A stretch of DNA of 64,000 nucleotides, from assembly GCA_014529385.2 (NCBI GenBank), contig CM043954.1:8767306-8831305 (forward strand), written 5' to 3'. Below are positions 1 through 12,227 of this stretch, piece by piece. The notes beneath the pieces are model-generated. The model was not told where the DNA came from and searched no databases. It was given only the letters and a program-made list of their open reading frames with translations. Position 1 is the first letter of the stretch. Each line of letters opens with the position of its first letter. Position numbers and translations under genes: made by a program. Source of the DNA: Adiantum capillus-veneris. Lineage: Eukaryota; Streptophyta; Polypodiopsida; Polypodiales; Pteridaceae.

Positions 1-2726
1 AGGCACAAATTAGTGTGCTTCCCCTACCCTTGCAAAGTTTCACCATCTCGTCGGTCCAAGGTGGCACAATCGTCAAATTTTTGGCTTTGGGCTTGCCAAA
101 GGCCCAATGGCTAAAATTTGGCGATTGTGCCATCCTTGACCGTCGAAATTGATTGTGATGTCCATGAAACTTTGCAGGCATGCGGATTAGTGTGTTTCTT
201 ATACCCCCATAAATTTTCATGACCATCCCTTGCCATATTATTCGTCCAAGGTGGCACAATTGCCAATTATTTGCCTTTGGGCTCGCAAAGGGCTTAATGG
301 CCAAAAGTTTACAATTGTGCCGTGTCGTGGACCATTGAGACAGATTTTGATGCCCATTAAACTTTGCAAGCACCGGGAAACGTGTGCTTTCCCCACCCCC
401 ACAAAGTTTCATGGCCATATGTTGTTGTCTTGTCGATTAGGGGTGGCACAATCGCCAATTTTTTGTCTTTGGGCCATTCAAAGGCCCAATGGCCAAAATT
501 TGGCAATTGTGTCGTCCTAGACCATTGGGACGGATTGGGAAGACCCATAAAACTCTGCAAGTACAGGGATTAGTGTGCTTCCCTTGCCCCTGCAAAGTTT
601 CATAGCCATATGTTGCCGTCTCATCGATCCAGGATGGCACAATCATCAATTTCTTGGCTTTGGGCTTGCCAAAGGCGCAATGGCCAAAATTTCACGATTG
701 TGCCATCCTAGACCATTGAGACGGATTGCGATGCCCATGAAACTTTTCACGGGCCGAGATTGTGACTCTATAGACCGTCGAGATGAATTGGGATGCCCAT
801 GAAACTTTTCACAAAGGCGGATTCATATGCTTCCCCCGCCTCTGCAAACGTTCATGGCCATTTCATTGGTCCAGGGTGGCACAATCGCCAATTTTTTGGC
901 TTTGGGCTCGCCAAGAGCCCAATGGCTAGAAGTTGGCAATTGTGATGTCCTAGACCATTGAGAGAGATCGGGATGCCCATGAAACTTTGCAAGGGTAGGG
1001 ATTAGTGCGCTTTCCCTCCCCTTGCAAAGGCTCATGGCCATTCAATCCCGCCTCCTTTGTCCAAGGTGGCACAATGACCAATCGTTTGGCTTTGGGCTCG
1101 CCAAAATCCCAATGACCAGAAGTTGGCGATCGTGCCCCCCTAGACCATTGAAACGAATTGCAATGGCAATGAAACTTTGTAGGGGTAGGGATAAGTGTGT
1201 TTCCCCTACCCTTGCTAATTTTCATGGCCATCTGCTCTCCTCTTGTTCGCTCAGGGTGGCACAATAGTCAATTTTTTGGCTTTTGGCTAGCCAAGGACCC
1301 AATGGCTAAAAGTTGGTGATTCTTTTGTCCTAAGTCGTCGAGAAGGATTTCGATGCCCATGAAACTTTGGGCAAGGATTAGTGTGCTTTCCCCATCCCCA
1401 CAAAGTTTTATGGCCATCGGTTTCCGTCTCATTGGTCCTAGGTGGCACAATGGACAATTTTTTGGCTTTGAGCTAGCCAAAGGCCCAATCACCAAAAGTT
1501 GACAATTGTGACACCCTAGACCTCGGAGATCGATTGGGATGCCCAAGAAACTTTTAAGGGGTTGGGATTAATGTGCTTCATCTACCCTTGCAAAGTTTCA
1601 TGGCCATCTGGTGTTGTCTTGGTGGTCCACAATGGCACAATTGCCAATTTTACTGGCTTTGGGCTCACCAAGGGCCCAATGGCCAAAAATTGACGATTAT
1701 GACGCTCTAGACCGTCAAGACGCATTGGTATGCCCATGAAACTTCACAAGTATGGGGACTATTGTGCTCCCCCCCAGCTTAAAAAAGTTTAATGGCTATC
1801 CATTGTTGTGTCGTTGGTCCAGGGTGACATAATTTTCAAATTTTTGGCTTTGGGCTCGCCAAGTACCCAATGGCCAAAAGTTGGCGACTGTGACGTCCTA
1901 CACCGTCGAGATGAATTGGGATGCCCATGAAAGTTTGCAGGGATAGGGATTAGTGTAATTTCACTACCCTTGCAAATTTTCATGGACATCTGCCCTTGGC
2001 ACGTTTGTCCACCATTACACAATCGCAAAGTTTTTGGCGTTGGGCTCACCAAAGGCCCAATGGCCAAAAGTTGGCGATTGTGGCACCCTAGACTGTTGAG
2101 ACTGATTGCAACGCCCATGAAACTTTGTAGGGGTAGGGATAAGTGTGTTCCCATACCCCCTCTAAGCTTCACGGCCGTTGGCTCCTATCTCGTCTGTATA
2201 GGGTGGCACAATCCTCAATTTTTTGGCTTTGGGCTAACCAAGGGTTCATTGGCCAAAAGTTGACGATTGTGTCGTCCTAGATCATCGAGATGGACTGCGA
2301 TGCCCATGAAACTTTGTAGGGGTATGTATTAGTGTGATTTTCTTGCCCTTGCAAAGTTTCATGGCCATCCTCTCCGGCCTCGTTGGTCTAGGGTGGCAAA
2401 ATTGCCAATTTTTGGCTTTGGGCTCGCCAAAGGTCCAATTGCCAAAAGTTGGCAATTGTGCCGCCCTATACCATGGAGACACATTGTAATACCCATGAAA
2501 ATTTTTAGAGGAAGGGATTAGTGTGCTTCCCCCACCCTCACAAAGTTTCATGTCCATCTGGTCTTGCCTTGTTGGTCCTAGGTGGCACAATCACCAATTT
2601 TTAGACTTTGGACTAGCCAAGGGCCCAATGGCCAAAAGTTTGCGATCGTGATGCCCTAGACCATCGAGATGGATTAGGATGCCCATGAATCTTTGCACGG
2701 TTGGGAATTAGTGTGCTTCCCTACCC
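1..2726. repeat. Palindromic satellite array, left block
   Basis: About fourteen tandem units recur every 183-192 bp, with one short partial unit at 731-791. Each unit consists of two inverted repeats. Hairpin A begins GGTGGCACAATCGCC and ends GGCGATTGTGCCACC, with a loop in the CTCGCCAA segment. Hairpin B pairs GATGCCCATGAAACTTTG with CAAAGTTTCATGGCCATC around a GATTAGTGTG loop, for example at 2299-2369. The linkers (AGACCGTCGAGACGG and CCGTCTCGTCGGTC) are also complementary, so the array is effectively an alternation of about 95-bp half-units in opposite orientations. ORFs across it are by-products: the 190-bp period changes frame at each unit and both strands read similarly. The array continues beyond the left edge of the window. 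Confidence 0.93.
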
Positions 2727-3086
2727 TATCAAGAGATAGAGAAGGACAGAGCTTGAGCTCTTGCAAGCACACACACACACACACACACAAAGATAGAGGG
2801 AAAAGACTATACTTCTTCTTCTTCAGAACTCAAGGTAAGAGGTCTACAAAACATAAGGAAAAATAAAATATAAAAAGGGGAACTAGTAGAATAGTCTAGT
2901 ATAAACCTCTAGTGAGTGAGGTGAGTAGATAAGTGTGTCATCACTCTAGTAGGAAGACCAACTCGGTGTTGTCTAGATGTAGTATCACTTGTGAAGATAT
3001 TGCATATCCAACAAGGTGCGCCAGTGATGATGACTATCAGTGGTAGTCATCGAGGGGTCATACATGTTGAGCTTGACATCTCAACA
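2727..3086 (-). repeat. Copia-1 3' LTR
   Basis: This 360-bp LTR matches 27291-27642 along its length. On the minus strand it begins TGTTGAGATGTCAAGC and ends in TCTCTTGATA, where the expected terminal CA has mutated to TA. It includes a (CA)n tract at about 2768-2789, longer than in the partner LTR. Confidence 0.92.
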
Positions 3087-3097
3087 CTCCCCCTCAA
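3087..3097 (-). promoter_or_regulatory. Copia-1 polypurine tract
   Basis: On the minus strand the sequence TTGAGGGGGAG directly abuts the TGTTGAG start of the 3' LTR. This is the usual position and composition of the plus-strand primer for reverse transcription. Confidence 0.85.
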
Positions 3098-3112
3098 TCT
3101 CAATGCCATCTA

Positions 3113-4491
3113 TCATATGCGAAGCATTGCTTGAAACCATCGTAGCTTTGCCGCTCCAAGGGCCTTCGTGAAGATATCTGCAACCTGCTCATTCGTCGCC
3201 ACGTACTCCGGGTCGATGGTGCCTACTAAGACCCTCTCTCTGATGAAGTGGTAGTGCACCTCAATGTGCTTCTTCTTGGCATGAAACACTAGGTTTTGTG
3301 CCAAGTGTATGCTGCTAAGGTTGTCACAATAAATGACAATCGGCCTATGTACATGTATTCCAAAGTCATGAAGTAGCAATCCAAGCCATGCTACCTCACA
3401 TGCCGCCATCATAGCACCCATGTATTTTGCCTCTGTGCATGAAATAAAAACCATAGTTTGCTTCTTTCTACTCCATGTGATAGCAGCACTCCCAAGTGAG
3501 AACATGAATCCACCGGTAGACCTACGATCGTATGTACTACCAACCCAATCTGTACTTGTGTAGCCATAGAGCTACAACTCCACATCAGCCCTATAAAAGA
3601 GTGCATAGTCCAAAGTATCACTCACATAGCACAAAGGGTACCTCACTCCATCCAAGTGTGGTTTCCTGGGAGACTGCATAAATTGACTCGCTAATCCAAC
3701 TGTGTAGCTCAAGTCTAGACGTGAGATAATCAAGTAGATCAAGCTACCCACAATATTCTTGTACATGGTAGCATTATCAAGCACTTGACCTGCATCATTT
3801 TCCAACTTCAAATTCTGATCTAAGTGTGTTGCAATTGGCTTACAATCAGTCATACCATACTTTTCAACATATCCAAATCATATTTCCATTGTGATAGCCA
3901 TACACCTTCTTTTGAGTGAATAATTTCAATGCCCAAGAAATACCGCAAGCCTCCCCCAAGTCTTTCATGTCAAACTCCTACATAAGTAGAGCTTGCACGC
4001 CCTCTTCTTTAGCAACATTATCACCTCCAACAATCATATCATCCACATATATAGATTACCACAATTCTTGTCTCATTCTTTCACACATACAATGAATGGT
4101 TTGCATCAGACATCTCAAAGCCCAATGAAATGAGGAATACCACAATTTTCTCATACCAAGATCTAGGTGCTTCCTTTAGCCCATACAATGTTTTCTTTAA
4201 CCTACATACAAGGTCACGTAGCCTTATATTTTCATAACCTTATGGCTGCTCCATATACACAGTTTCCTCCAAGCCTCTATTCAAAGATGCATTCTTTACA
4301 TCCATTTGTTTCAACACCCATTTTAATGCAACAGCCACTGCAATAAACACACAAACGGTATCCATCTTAGCTACGGGGATAAACATATTCTCATAATCAA
4401 TCCCATAAGTCTGTGCATAATCTTTGGCCACAAGTCTAGCCTTGTACTTGCTCACACTGCCATCAACATTATGCTTTATTTGTAAACCCAC
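3113..4491 (-). pseudogene. Copia-1 reverse transcriptase and RNase H, decayed
   Basis: Minus-strand reading gives the copia RT start ([12 protein letters not shown]), the QMDVKNA region, a YVDD box reached only after a frameshift near 4050, then the RT thumb and copia RNase H (GGFMFSLGSAAITW, EAKYMGA, YCDNLSSIHLAQN) and the end motif ADIFTKALG. An in-frame TAG lies at 3572-3574, with further frameshifts between 3854 and 4240. The domain order (RT then RNase H at the 3' end) is diagnostic of Ty1/copia. It cannot encode an active enzyme as it stands. Confidence 0.88.
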
Positions 4492-5094
4492 TTACTTCCA
4501 ATTTCCTTCCTATCCTTTGGTAATGGCACCAATTCCCATGTTTGATCTGCATTAAGTACATCCATCTCTTCATCCATACCTTGCTGCAACTTTTCATCTT
4601 TGGAAGCATTCTCAAAACATGTGGGTTCTACTTCCTATGTAATCTTCACCATATATGCACAATGACAAGCCACAACACTATCATAAGTCAATATCTGCAC
4701 AAGATTTCTTGCTCTTTTGAGCCTGCCTGATCCAGGATCACTTCCAAGTGCCCTATTCCCTGCTTGCATTATTCTTGCACTCAGAGTCTTCACAAAGGGT
4801 ATACCAAACTCCTCATCCAAACTCTCCTAAGAACCATTTCTATCACCATCATCATAACCAGCACTCAAATTTGGCAACTTAGGGGCATCTTCAACTTTTT
4901 CGTTTCTTTTTCTTGATACCATTTTGAAGAGTTTGCATGACTCACTTTTTCACGTAACCTATCACTCCATGGATTCTCACCATGACTTGCACTAGAGCAC
5001 CCTTGTGGCCCACTCAAAACTTGTGACTGCACACATGTATTTTTTGCAACCACATTCTCTCTTACATTAGTCCCCAAATCATTTTTTACATCAG
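4492..5094 (-). pseudogene. Copia-1 integrase-RT linker and RT N-terminus, decayed
   Basis: The stretch contains low-complexity, charged linker sequence followed by a typical copia RT lead-in ([29 protein letters not shown]) with several stops. It joins the integrase C-terminal remnant at 24692-25036 on the other side of G1. The reading frame continues directly across the insertion point once one CATAC copy is discounted, which confirms the insertion boundary. Confidence 0.75.
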
Positions 5095-5099
5095 CATAC

Positions 5100-6032
5100 T
5101 ATTGGCGGATACGCCGCGACGGACGTCAGCACAGCGAGAACTCACCTAACAAGATTTGTCGGCGGAGGCTAAGGACGAAGCTCGACCCGCAGGCGCGTGG
5201 AAGCAAGCATAGGCTATCAACCTACACTCGACCGACTCTCGACCACTTCCTACAGAGGTCTCTACCCAATGTCTAAGCTACAGCCTTCAGGAGTGCATAA
5301 GAGGAGATTTCCTACAACGCTTTCAAGAGCCAAATACCCATCAAACGTTCTCAAAACACCACAGAACTTGAAAGAAACCCTATTAACACCAATAAGTCGC
5401 TCTCCCTAAGGTCCATGAACCAAAACCCCAACCCTAAACACCTGGTGCAAAATCACGTAGGATGTCTGGTTGAAATTTGTAGGTCATTGTTTCCAAAAAC
5501 TAAAGTGCCCAATGTGTAGCTCTACTCATTGCGAATGCGTGGATATGCTGAAATGCAAAAACAGACAACGTATGCTCACCGAATCACCAGATGTAGCTCG
5601 TGGGTTGAGCTCGCACAAACCCAGGTTGTACACACGCAATGTAGGTATTGGCGCGTAGCTCTCTTCGGGGGCAACATGTTGCACTTCTCTGCACTCGATT
5701 CTGACCACCGATGCGAGCATAGCGTGAAGATAAAACTCTCACTCTCTCTCGTACACAGAGTACGCTCACTCACACAAAAAAAACTTTTTAAAAATGACAA
5801 AGGTTTTTTTTATTAAGGTCAAAAGTGGTATAAATACCTTACAATTTCAAACCCTAAGCAATTTAACCATTCACTCAATCTAAATGTCAAAAATGGGATA
5901 CAATCTGGAAGCTTCTGCAAGCCCCACTATTTACAAAGGTAAAATGATAGTTTTTTTCAATTAAAGAATAATTACAAAAAATAATATCCTGTCAAGCAAT
6001 CATTCTCCGTTGGGTGTGTCCAGCTGCTAACA
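5100..6032 (-). repeat. G1 3' LTR
   Basis: This 933-bp LTR pairs with 23761-24687. On the minus strand it begins TGTTAGCAGCTGGACACACC and its far end reads TATCCGCCAATA, against TATCCGCCAACA in the partner. Short ORFs in both LTRs are non-coding by-products. Confidence 0.93.
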
Positions 6033-6045
6033 CTCCCCCCCTCCT
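6033..6045 (-). promoter_or_regulatory. G1 3' polypurine tract
   Basis: AGGAGGGGGGGAG on the minus strand directly abuts the TGTTAGC start of the 3' LTR. A near-identical tract lies inside the element at 12228-12241. Confidence 0.88.
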
Positions 6046-6084
6046 AGTTCATATCGTCCCCGACATGGCAGTAGAGCTGCTTCT

Positions 6085-9000
6085 TCAGTGGAGGCTTTTG
6101 CGCATCTTTAGAAGGGACTCACACGCATGCTGAGCCAGTAATGTCGGGCCGAATATCTCTATGTTGATGGTGAAGAAGCCGGTGTAGAAGGCTTCTTCAA
6201 AGGCTTGGAGGTGATAAGAAGGCAAAACCATAATTGTCTGATATAGTGCATGTATCACCTCGTGAGAAGGCTGAGCAGACAGATCGTATGCACATCTATA
6301 TGTGTGTTGGAAGAAAAAGATAATGTCTGTTGCCTGTCCAGGTTTAAAGGTTTCGAAGACCGCCAGAAGGGTTTTACATATTTTTCTAAGCATGATGCAA
6401 GATAGGTCAGGCGAGCCAGTGAACAATTTAATGGCACCCGTTAGGGTTTTCACCATGTATTGCTCACTCATTCTCTTGCTTGCCTTCAAGCCTGGGAGCT
6501 TCGGGTAATTGAGCCATGTGGGTTGGCTTCTCTACAACAGCTCGTGTCCTTTCCATGTCTGCATCCTTGGTAGAGGGAAAAACTGAGGTTGTCTCTGATT
6601 CTTTTAGGCACCTCTACTAGATGTATTAAATATTGCGGATATTTGGTGAGCCATGCCTTTCTCCACTTGGGATGAGAGTCCATGATCAGCTTGACTCCTT
6701 CTGGTTTGGAGATATCGGCTTTGTATAATGGCACTATTGGCTCCTCTTTTATCCGTTTTTTGATTGTAGCAGCTTCATACTTTAGAAGAGGATATGGGAG
6801 AGAAGGCTGTAGCCATTCATGCCGAATGGTATTGGAATCTATCTTCTGAATGGTCATAGATTTAAACACTCTCTGCTCCCACTCCAATGCTTCTTTGTCC
6901 GTGTCCTTTATCGCTGCTTCTATTGCCTTCTGTAGCTTTTCTTCTTCTTCTTGTGTAAGATCTTGGGGTTCTTGTGAAGGTCCCACAAGGATGTCCTCTT
7001 GCAAATTGGTGTCCACTGAATCTGACACATTTTCTATGTCAATTCCTTCCATTGCTGCTGGCCCGATGCTAAACTGTTGCTCTTCAATTTGTTGTTGGCC
7101 TTTCAGCTCATGTATCTGCTTCTGAAATGTCTTCTTTGCCTCTTCCGCTTGATCTCCCATGTTTACTAGGAGGTCATTTAGATCTGCATTGATTTTTTCC
7201 GCCTCCTCGAGCTTCCTCTTGATGTCTTCGCTTTCTGTTTGCCATCTCTTAGATTCCTCGTCCATCTTCATTTTCACGGCTTCTAGCTCATTTTGCATGG
7301 CTTTGTTCTCTTCTTCCAGGCGGTTTTGCATTACAAGAGATCCCTCGGCCAGCATTAGTCTTTCCCTTTTCTCTAGTGTCAACTCCTTTTGGAGTTCCTT
7401 CATTTGTTCTTCATACAAATCATTTTCTGAAGTTGTGCCAGTTGAGCTAGCAGCTCTGGCTGTGGCCGGAGATGCCCTTAGCTTTTGGATGGTCTAATCT
7501 TTTACTTTCATCTAATCTTTCAGCTCGATCACTTCATCCTGGCTTGCCTCATGTTCTATCTCGGCCTTTTCCTTGGCATTCCTCAAGGTTTCTACCTCTT
7601 TGGACTCATCAGCAAGTTGTAGTGTTAGGTTGTCCCTCTCTTTTTCCGCATCTGTCAGTGACTTGCTGATTTTCTTGCATTCCTCTTCTTCTCTTTGAAG
7701 CTTGTGTTCAGGCTGCCTGATTCTGTCGTTCCATCTCCTGGCATCTTTGAAATACCACGTCCAGACTGGCTTGCAGCTTTGTTTGTTTCTCTATGTTTTC
7801 TTGGCCCTGTTTTTGCAGTGAGTCCACTTCAGCTTTGATAAGAACTTCATTTGTTTTGAGATTATCAATCTCACTCTCAGTGGCCATTGATCTTGCTCTA
7901 AGCCCGGTTAGTTTTTTCATTACCACATCCCAATCATTGGTTGGTGGCTGTAGGTCCACTGTATCAGTGGCCATCTCTTTCAACTATACTAACCGAAGGC
8001 TCTGCATATGTTCCTTGGGTCTTGTGCTTGCCAACTCAAAGGCTACAGTAGCTGCCGCTTCTTGAGAGTACCCAGTGGCTAGTAGATCAAGAAATATTCT
8101 AAAGTTTCTTTCTTCTGGATCTAGTTGCTCATCTTTTGGCTCAGCTTCTGCCTTCAACTCTTCCACTTTGGTTTTCTCTTGCTTGGAATCTTTTTGTTCA
8201 TCAGTTCTATTCAGATCCTCTTTCTGTTGGGTTTGTGGAGCACTAAGAGGAGGTGGTGATGGTGGTGAAGTGGATTCCCGGCTTGACGGTGGAGTTTGTG
8301 GCTTCCTCTTGAAATCCCAATCCGCCTTGGTTTTTCTCTCTCTTTCTTGGCCTTCCTGCTCTTCAAGCAGCTGCCGTCTCACTTCGTCCACTTCTTCTTC
8401 TGTAAATGGGATATTCGGGATATTCTCCACCGTAGCATCTAAGATCTCAATTTTTTTGATATAATCTTCAAACTGATCCCAATGAACCCTTCGAGATGAT
8501 CCCAACATGGCTTCAAGGGATGGCTTCCACAGCTTGCTTAGATCTCCCTTTAGTGCTCTCTCGGCTCTGAAACTTTCCATCAGTCGTTCTAGCCGCGCCG
8601 CTTTTTGTGACTTGGTTTCCTTGATTGGCACTTGTAGATTTTCTTTCTTTTGCTTCTTTGACTCTGGCGGCTCTTCTAGCACGGTCTCTAACCGGTGCTT
8701 CAACCGTGTGGCTACCCTGGGTGCTTTGGGAGGTTCTTCTTCTTTGTCTGCTTTCAGCTTTAGCCAATCATTTGTGAGGGAGGTAGAGGCTAGTTTCCTT
8801 TGGCGTGCAATGCTCCATAGACAACTTTTGTTATCAGCTTACCAGGTACAATATAGGTGGGATTTCTATTCCCCATCTTCACCTGATTGTCGTGGATGTA
8901 AGCGGCATAATTTTTCTCTTTTGGTTTTCTCTTCTGCATTGCCCAAGTGAAAGTGGTAGCAATGGCTCCAGGTGGCATTTTGTATTTTTGTGGCCGCTTT

Positions 9001-9582
9001 GTACACATGTGGAAGTATTGATTGTAGAGTTGGCTCATGATAGCCACCTTTGGGTTTGCAATATCTTCAAATGTGTAGTTATTCTTCTTTTCCGAGTAGA
9101 CCTTGACTTCATCTTGCCTCTTTGTCACACTGTCTCCTTTGTTCGAGATGTCAAGTACGGCTACCACCACCTTCTCTGTGATGACAATCATTGTATCAGG
9201 CTTGCCTTGTAGATCTGTGACTCGGGCCACTCCATATTCTTTGATTGTGGTTACAAATTCCCACACTCTTTTAATATCAATCCCCGCTGGCAAAGCTTCA
9301 AAGTAGTTGTGGAGATCCAGCTTCTCCAAGTAATCCCCCATCTTGCTCCTGACAAATTCATTGAGCTCTCGTGGTATCATGGGTAGCTCCACTGCATTTC
9401 CCTCTGGATCTTTGAATACTCCTTGGTAGATTCTCAGATCATTGGTCTCTAGCAGATCATCTTGAATCCATGTGCTTGTGCGGCTGCACGGTTCCTTCTG
9501 GGATCACAAAAGGCTCCACTTCTTCTAAGTAGTCTTTTATAGTCATCCTCTTCTTCTTTGCAGGTGATTTTGCGGCTGCCAT
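6085..9582 (-). pseudogene. G1 extra ORF between pol and 3' LTR: large coiled-coil protein of unknown function
   Basis: A sense-strand coding region of about 1,165 codons starts at ATG 9580-9582 (MAAAKSPAKKKRM, a lysine-rich start). It is broken by frameshifts near 9480, 8795, 7710 and 6540, a TAG at 7984-7986 and two stops near 7490-7515. In order it has a globular N-terminal part (about 250 codons, open at 8790-9392), a charged and proline-rich region (PPSSRESTSPPSPPPLSAP, near 8250), a small acidic helical part, long heptad-rich coiled coils (about 7980-7050), an acidic segment and a globular C-terminal part (6085-6490 and upstream). I see no signal peptide or hydrophobic membrane span, so an envelope role is not supported. 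I do not recognise the family. It lies in the position occupied by env-like or additional ORFs in other plant gypsy elements. Confidence 0.72.
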
Positions 9583-9748
9583 GGATCCTGTTGCACTCAG
9601 TAGTCCAAAGTTAGCGTTTTTTACATATTAGTTGATAAACTGAGTTCTGACAACCCAAATGACTTGAAAATTTAAAATAAAACTCAAAAGGAACTAGGGA
9701 AACTCTGCATGTGCTCAAAGTAGCTTTTTGGCTAAAAAATAATCATGT

Positions 9749-10639
9749 AGACATCCTACACGTAGGATGTCTACCTTGTCAATTTTTGGTGAAACTTGGC
9801 AGGCTTGTGGCCCTTGACCTATGCAACATGGCTATGTCATTCGAATTGGGTTTGGGCATCAAAAAGTGCAACTTTGGACAGATTTAGGGTTTTGGCTCGC
9901 AAATTGGGTAGGATGTCCCTCAACAGGTGAAAAATGATATTCCATTGGGTTGAAATTTGATATACATGCTTCTTATACCATGTTAATGGCTCCCATGAAG
10001 TAAGTTTTTTGCACAGAAGGTCAAAATGACACTCGAGACATCCTACGCGTAGGATGTCTATTTTATCAGAATGGCTTGAGGTAGGTTTTGTGGGTAGCCC
10101 TTAGCCCGTGGAACATGGCCATGCTCTTAAATTTTGATTCAGATAAGCGTTGGTGTTGCTAAGAGCATGTGTAGTGATTTTAGGCTCAAAAAGTGCATCT
10201 TGGAGGTTTTGGGGGCCAAATGTGATGCGAATGGCTTGAAAATTGATACATGAGCTTATGAAGGTGTTATAAAGACATCTGGAGCTCAAAAATACCAGCT
10301 GGAGGTCAGATAGGTCATTTAGACATCCTACGCGTAGGATGTCTATTTCATCAATTTTCACATCTGACCCCACAGTTAGCTTGGCAATGTGCTCATGAGT
10401 ATATTGTGCAAGTTTCATGTGATTTGGACTAGTTTTGGTAGGTCTATGACCCATTATTTCCTCTATGCGTTGACTTTCCGTTTTCTGATGCATATGAGGT
10501 CAACTTTTGTCCAAATGTGATGAAACTTGGTGGCTAGCATGTACAGGCTATGTAGAAGCTGTGTATGAGATGAGATGTTGAGTTTGGTTCCCAGATATGG
10601 CCTTGAGACATCCTACGCGTAGGATGTCTCTTGATGAAA
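9749..10639. repeat. Four 24-bp palindromes at ~290-bp spacing in G1's 3' region
   Basis: Perfect or near-perfect palindromes with core CATCCTACGCGTAGGATG flanked by AGA/TCT lie at 9749-9772 (one centre mismatch, ACACGT), 10036-10059, 10321-10344 and 10616-10639. Spacings are 287, 285 and 295 bp. The intervening DNA shares weak repeated phrases (for example CAAAAAGTGCA), suggesting a degenerate tandem repeat in which only the palindrome is kept. A half-site, GGGTAGGATGTCC, lies near 9905. Confidence 0.9.
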
Positions 10640-12227
10640 TTTATATGGGAAGTGCTACTGGTGCCTGCCGTGAGCCCCCCTGAGTCCCTTTTAAGCCCTA
10701 TTTCAACAAAAAAGTCAAATAGATAGATAGAAACTCCCTGTGTGGCTTTCAGAGCCTCTGAGCCGTTTTCTGACTCTTAGAGTGCTTTTGGGAGATGAAA
10801 TTTCTTGATGTTAGTCTCCATAGCTTCACGGTTCCTTGCGATCCTTGCCATATGGTTTTTATTGACTTTGGCTTCACCGGAGCTCCGTTTGGCAATTTGT
10901 CGCTCTCGAAGCACCCATGGTTGCGTTTACATGCCTTCGATGACTTGTGGTAGTCTACCACCATAGGACTTGGTTGTTGATGGTCTAGGAAAGCCGCTCG
11001 TGAAGTTTGGTGGCAAATGGACATGCGGTTTGGCCGTGAGAGCTAGTTGACGCTTTGTGTGTCTGATGCCGTTTCTGAAGCTTAGTGCCGCTTCGAGTTG
11101 CCTTATGGCCATGTGGGCTATATAGCCTTGAAGAGCATGTCGAGATGCTCCTACTCATGAGTTTTGGTAGCATTTGGGCGCCTTTCCACCGATTTACCAT
11201 TTGGTGGCCTCTTGCAGGGCTCTAGAAGTTAGGTTTTTTCCCAATGGTTTTCCGCCACCTTTGGTCATCCAAGAGTGGTCTCCTATGCTAGGGTAAGCCG
11301 CCAATGAAGCCTTATTGCTTTTGGGTTAGCTGTTAGGTGGCCACTTCTACCTATAGGTCTCTACTGCTCGCTTCCCGTGTGAACCCTACGCTAGTTTTCG
11401 CGACAAAACATCAAACATACGCGAAAATCTCAAGGTGGTGAGCCTACCTCTCATGTCTGGAGCCTGTCGGGTGGTCGTGCGCATCGTAGAAACTGCTGGA
11501 AGTCCGGTTCGCTCTAGGTGGCAAGAGCTCTCTCTCAAGAAGGCAATAGTAGAAATGAGCTTTAAATGAAGTGAAAAATTCTTATAATGGGGGTCCCCGA
11601 ACCACTTTCCATGAAATTTTACATGTGCTCCCAACTTCTTGCGAGATGTGGTTTAGGCTTGAAAAATTCTTGATTGAACTCCATTTGCCCAGTTTTCGAG
11701 AAATTTGACGTTTCGATCAAAATCTGACCAAAACACGCTTTTGGCTCCATTCACATAATTGCACCCCCATTGTACCATAGGTTGTCCTATAGTCACTCAT
11801 TATCCCCATATTTTGTTTTTCATTACGATCATATTTCACCTACTTTTTGTATTTTTGAAGTTTTTTCTGCCGATAATTAGTAAAATTAAAAAGAAAATAG
11901 AAAATTAAACCCAAAAAATCCCCAAAAATCATAGTAACTCAAAAACATCACCGCAAAACACTATATACACTCACATGCAATTTTTATGGCCGGATTTCTC
12001 TGTTTTACCAATATTTTGCCCTAAAAATGGCTATTTTTACCTATATACACACACCTAGGGGCTTGATTTGGCATTTGGCCCCATATACTTGTAGATTAAT
12101 GTTGTATAAGGGCATATGTACTTAGGTTAGTCCAAAAAAATTTGCAATCAAACGACAACCCTCTAAAATAGTCAAAAAACATGTCCTTTTTTGCTCTTTT
12201 TACCATTGGGTCCGCATTGGAGAATGC
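10640..12227. other. G1 internal non-coding region
   Basis: No supported gene. The DNA is of mixed composition and AT-rich from about 11700. Short ORFs on both strands show no family resemblance. It lies between the palindrome repeats and the internal polypurine tract. Confidence 0.6.

Noticed and set aside
1-2590. ORFs of 60-130 codons on both strands with recurring phrases (GFGLAKGPMAK, KFHGHPNPS)
   Set aside because: They are translations of the inverted satellite units. The same phrases appear on both strands and the period is not a multiple of three, so no long frame is kept.
5197-5816. Short ORFs in the G1 LTRs (also 23852-24469)
   Set aside because: Present in both LTRs by duplication, with no domain; overlapping in several frames.
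7159-8464. Plus-strand Ser/Phe-rich ORFs of 90-150 codons
   Set aside because: Antisense shadows of the Glu/Lys-rich coiled-coil region of the G1 extra ORF.
6085-9582. Envelope gene in G1
   Set aside because: The position fits, but no signal peptide, membrane span or cleavage site is visible.
9749-10639. CRISPR-like array of evenly spaced palindromes
   Set aside because: Spacing of ~290 bp, no conserved spacer length, plant retrotransposon context.
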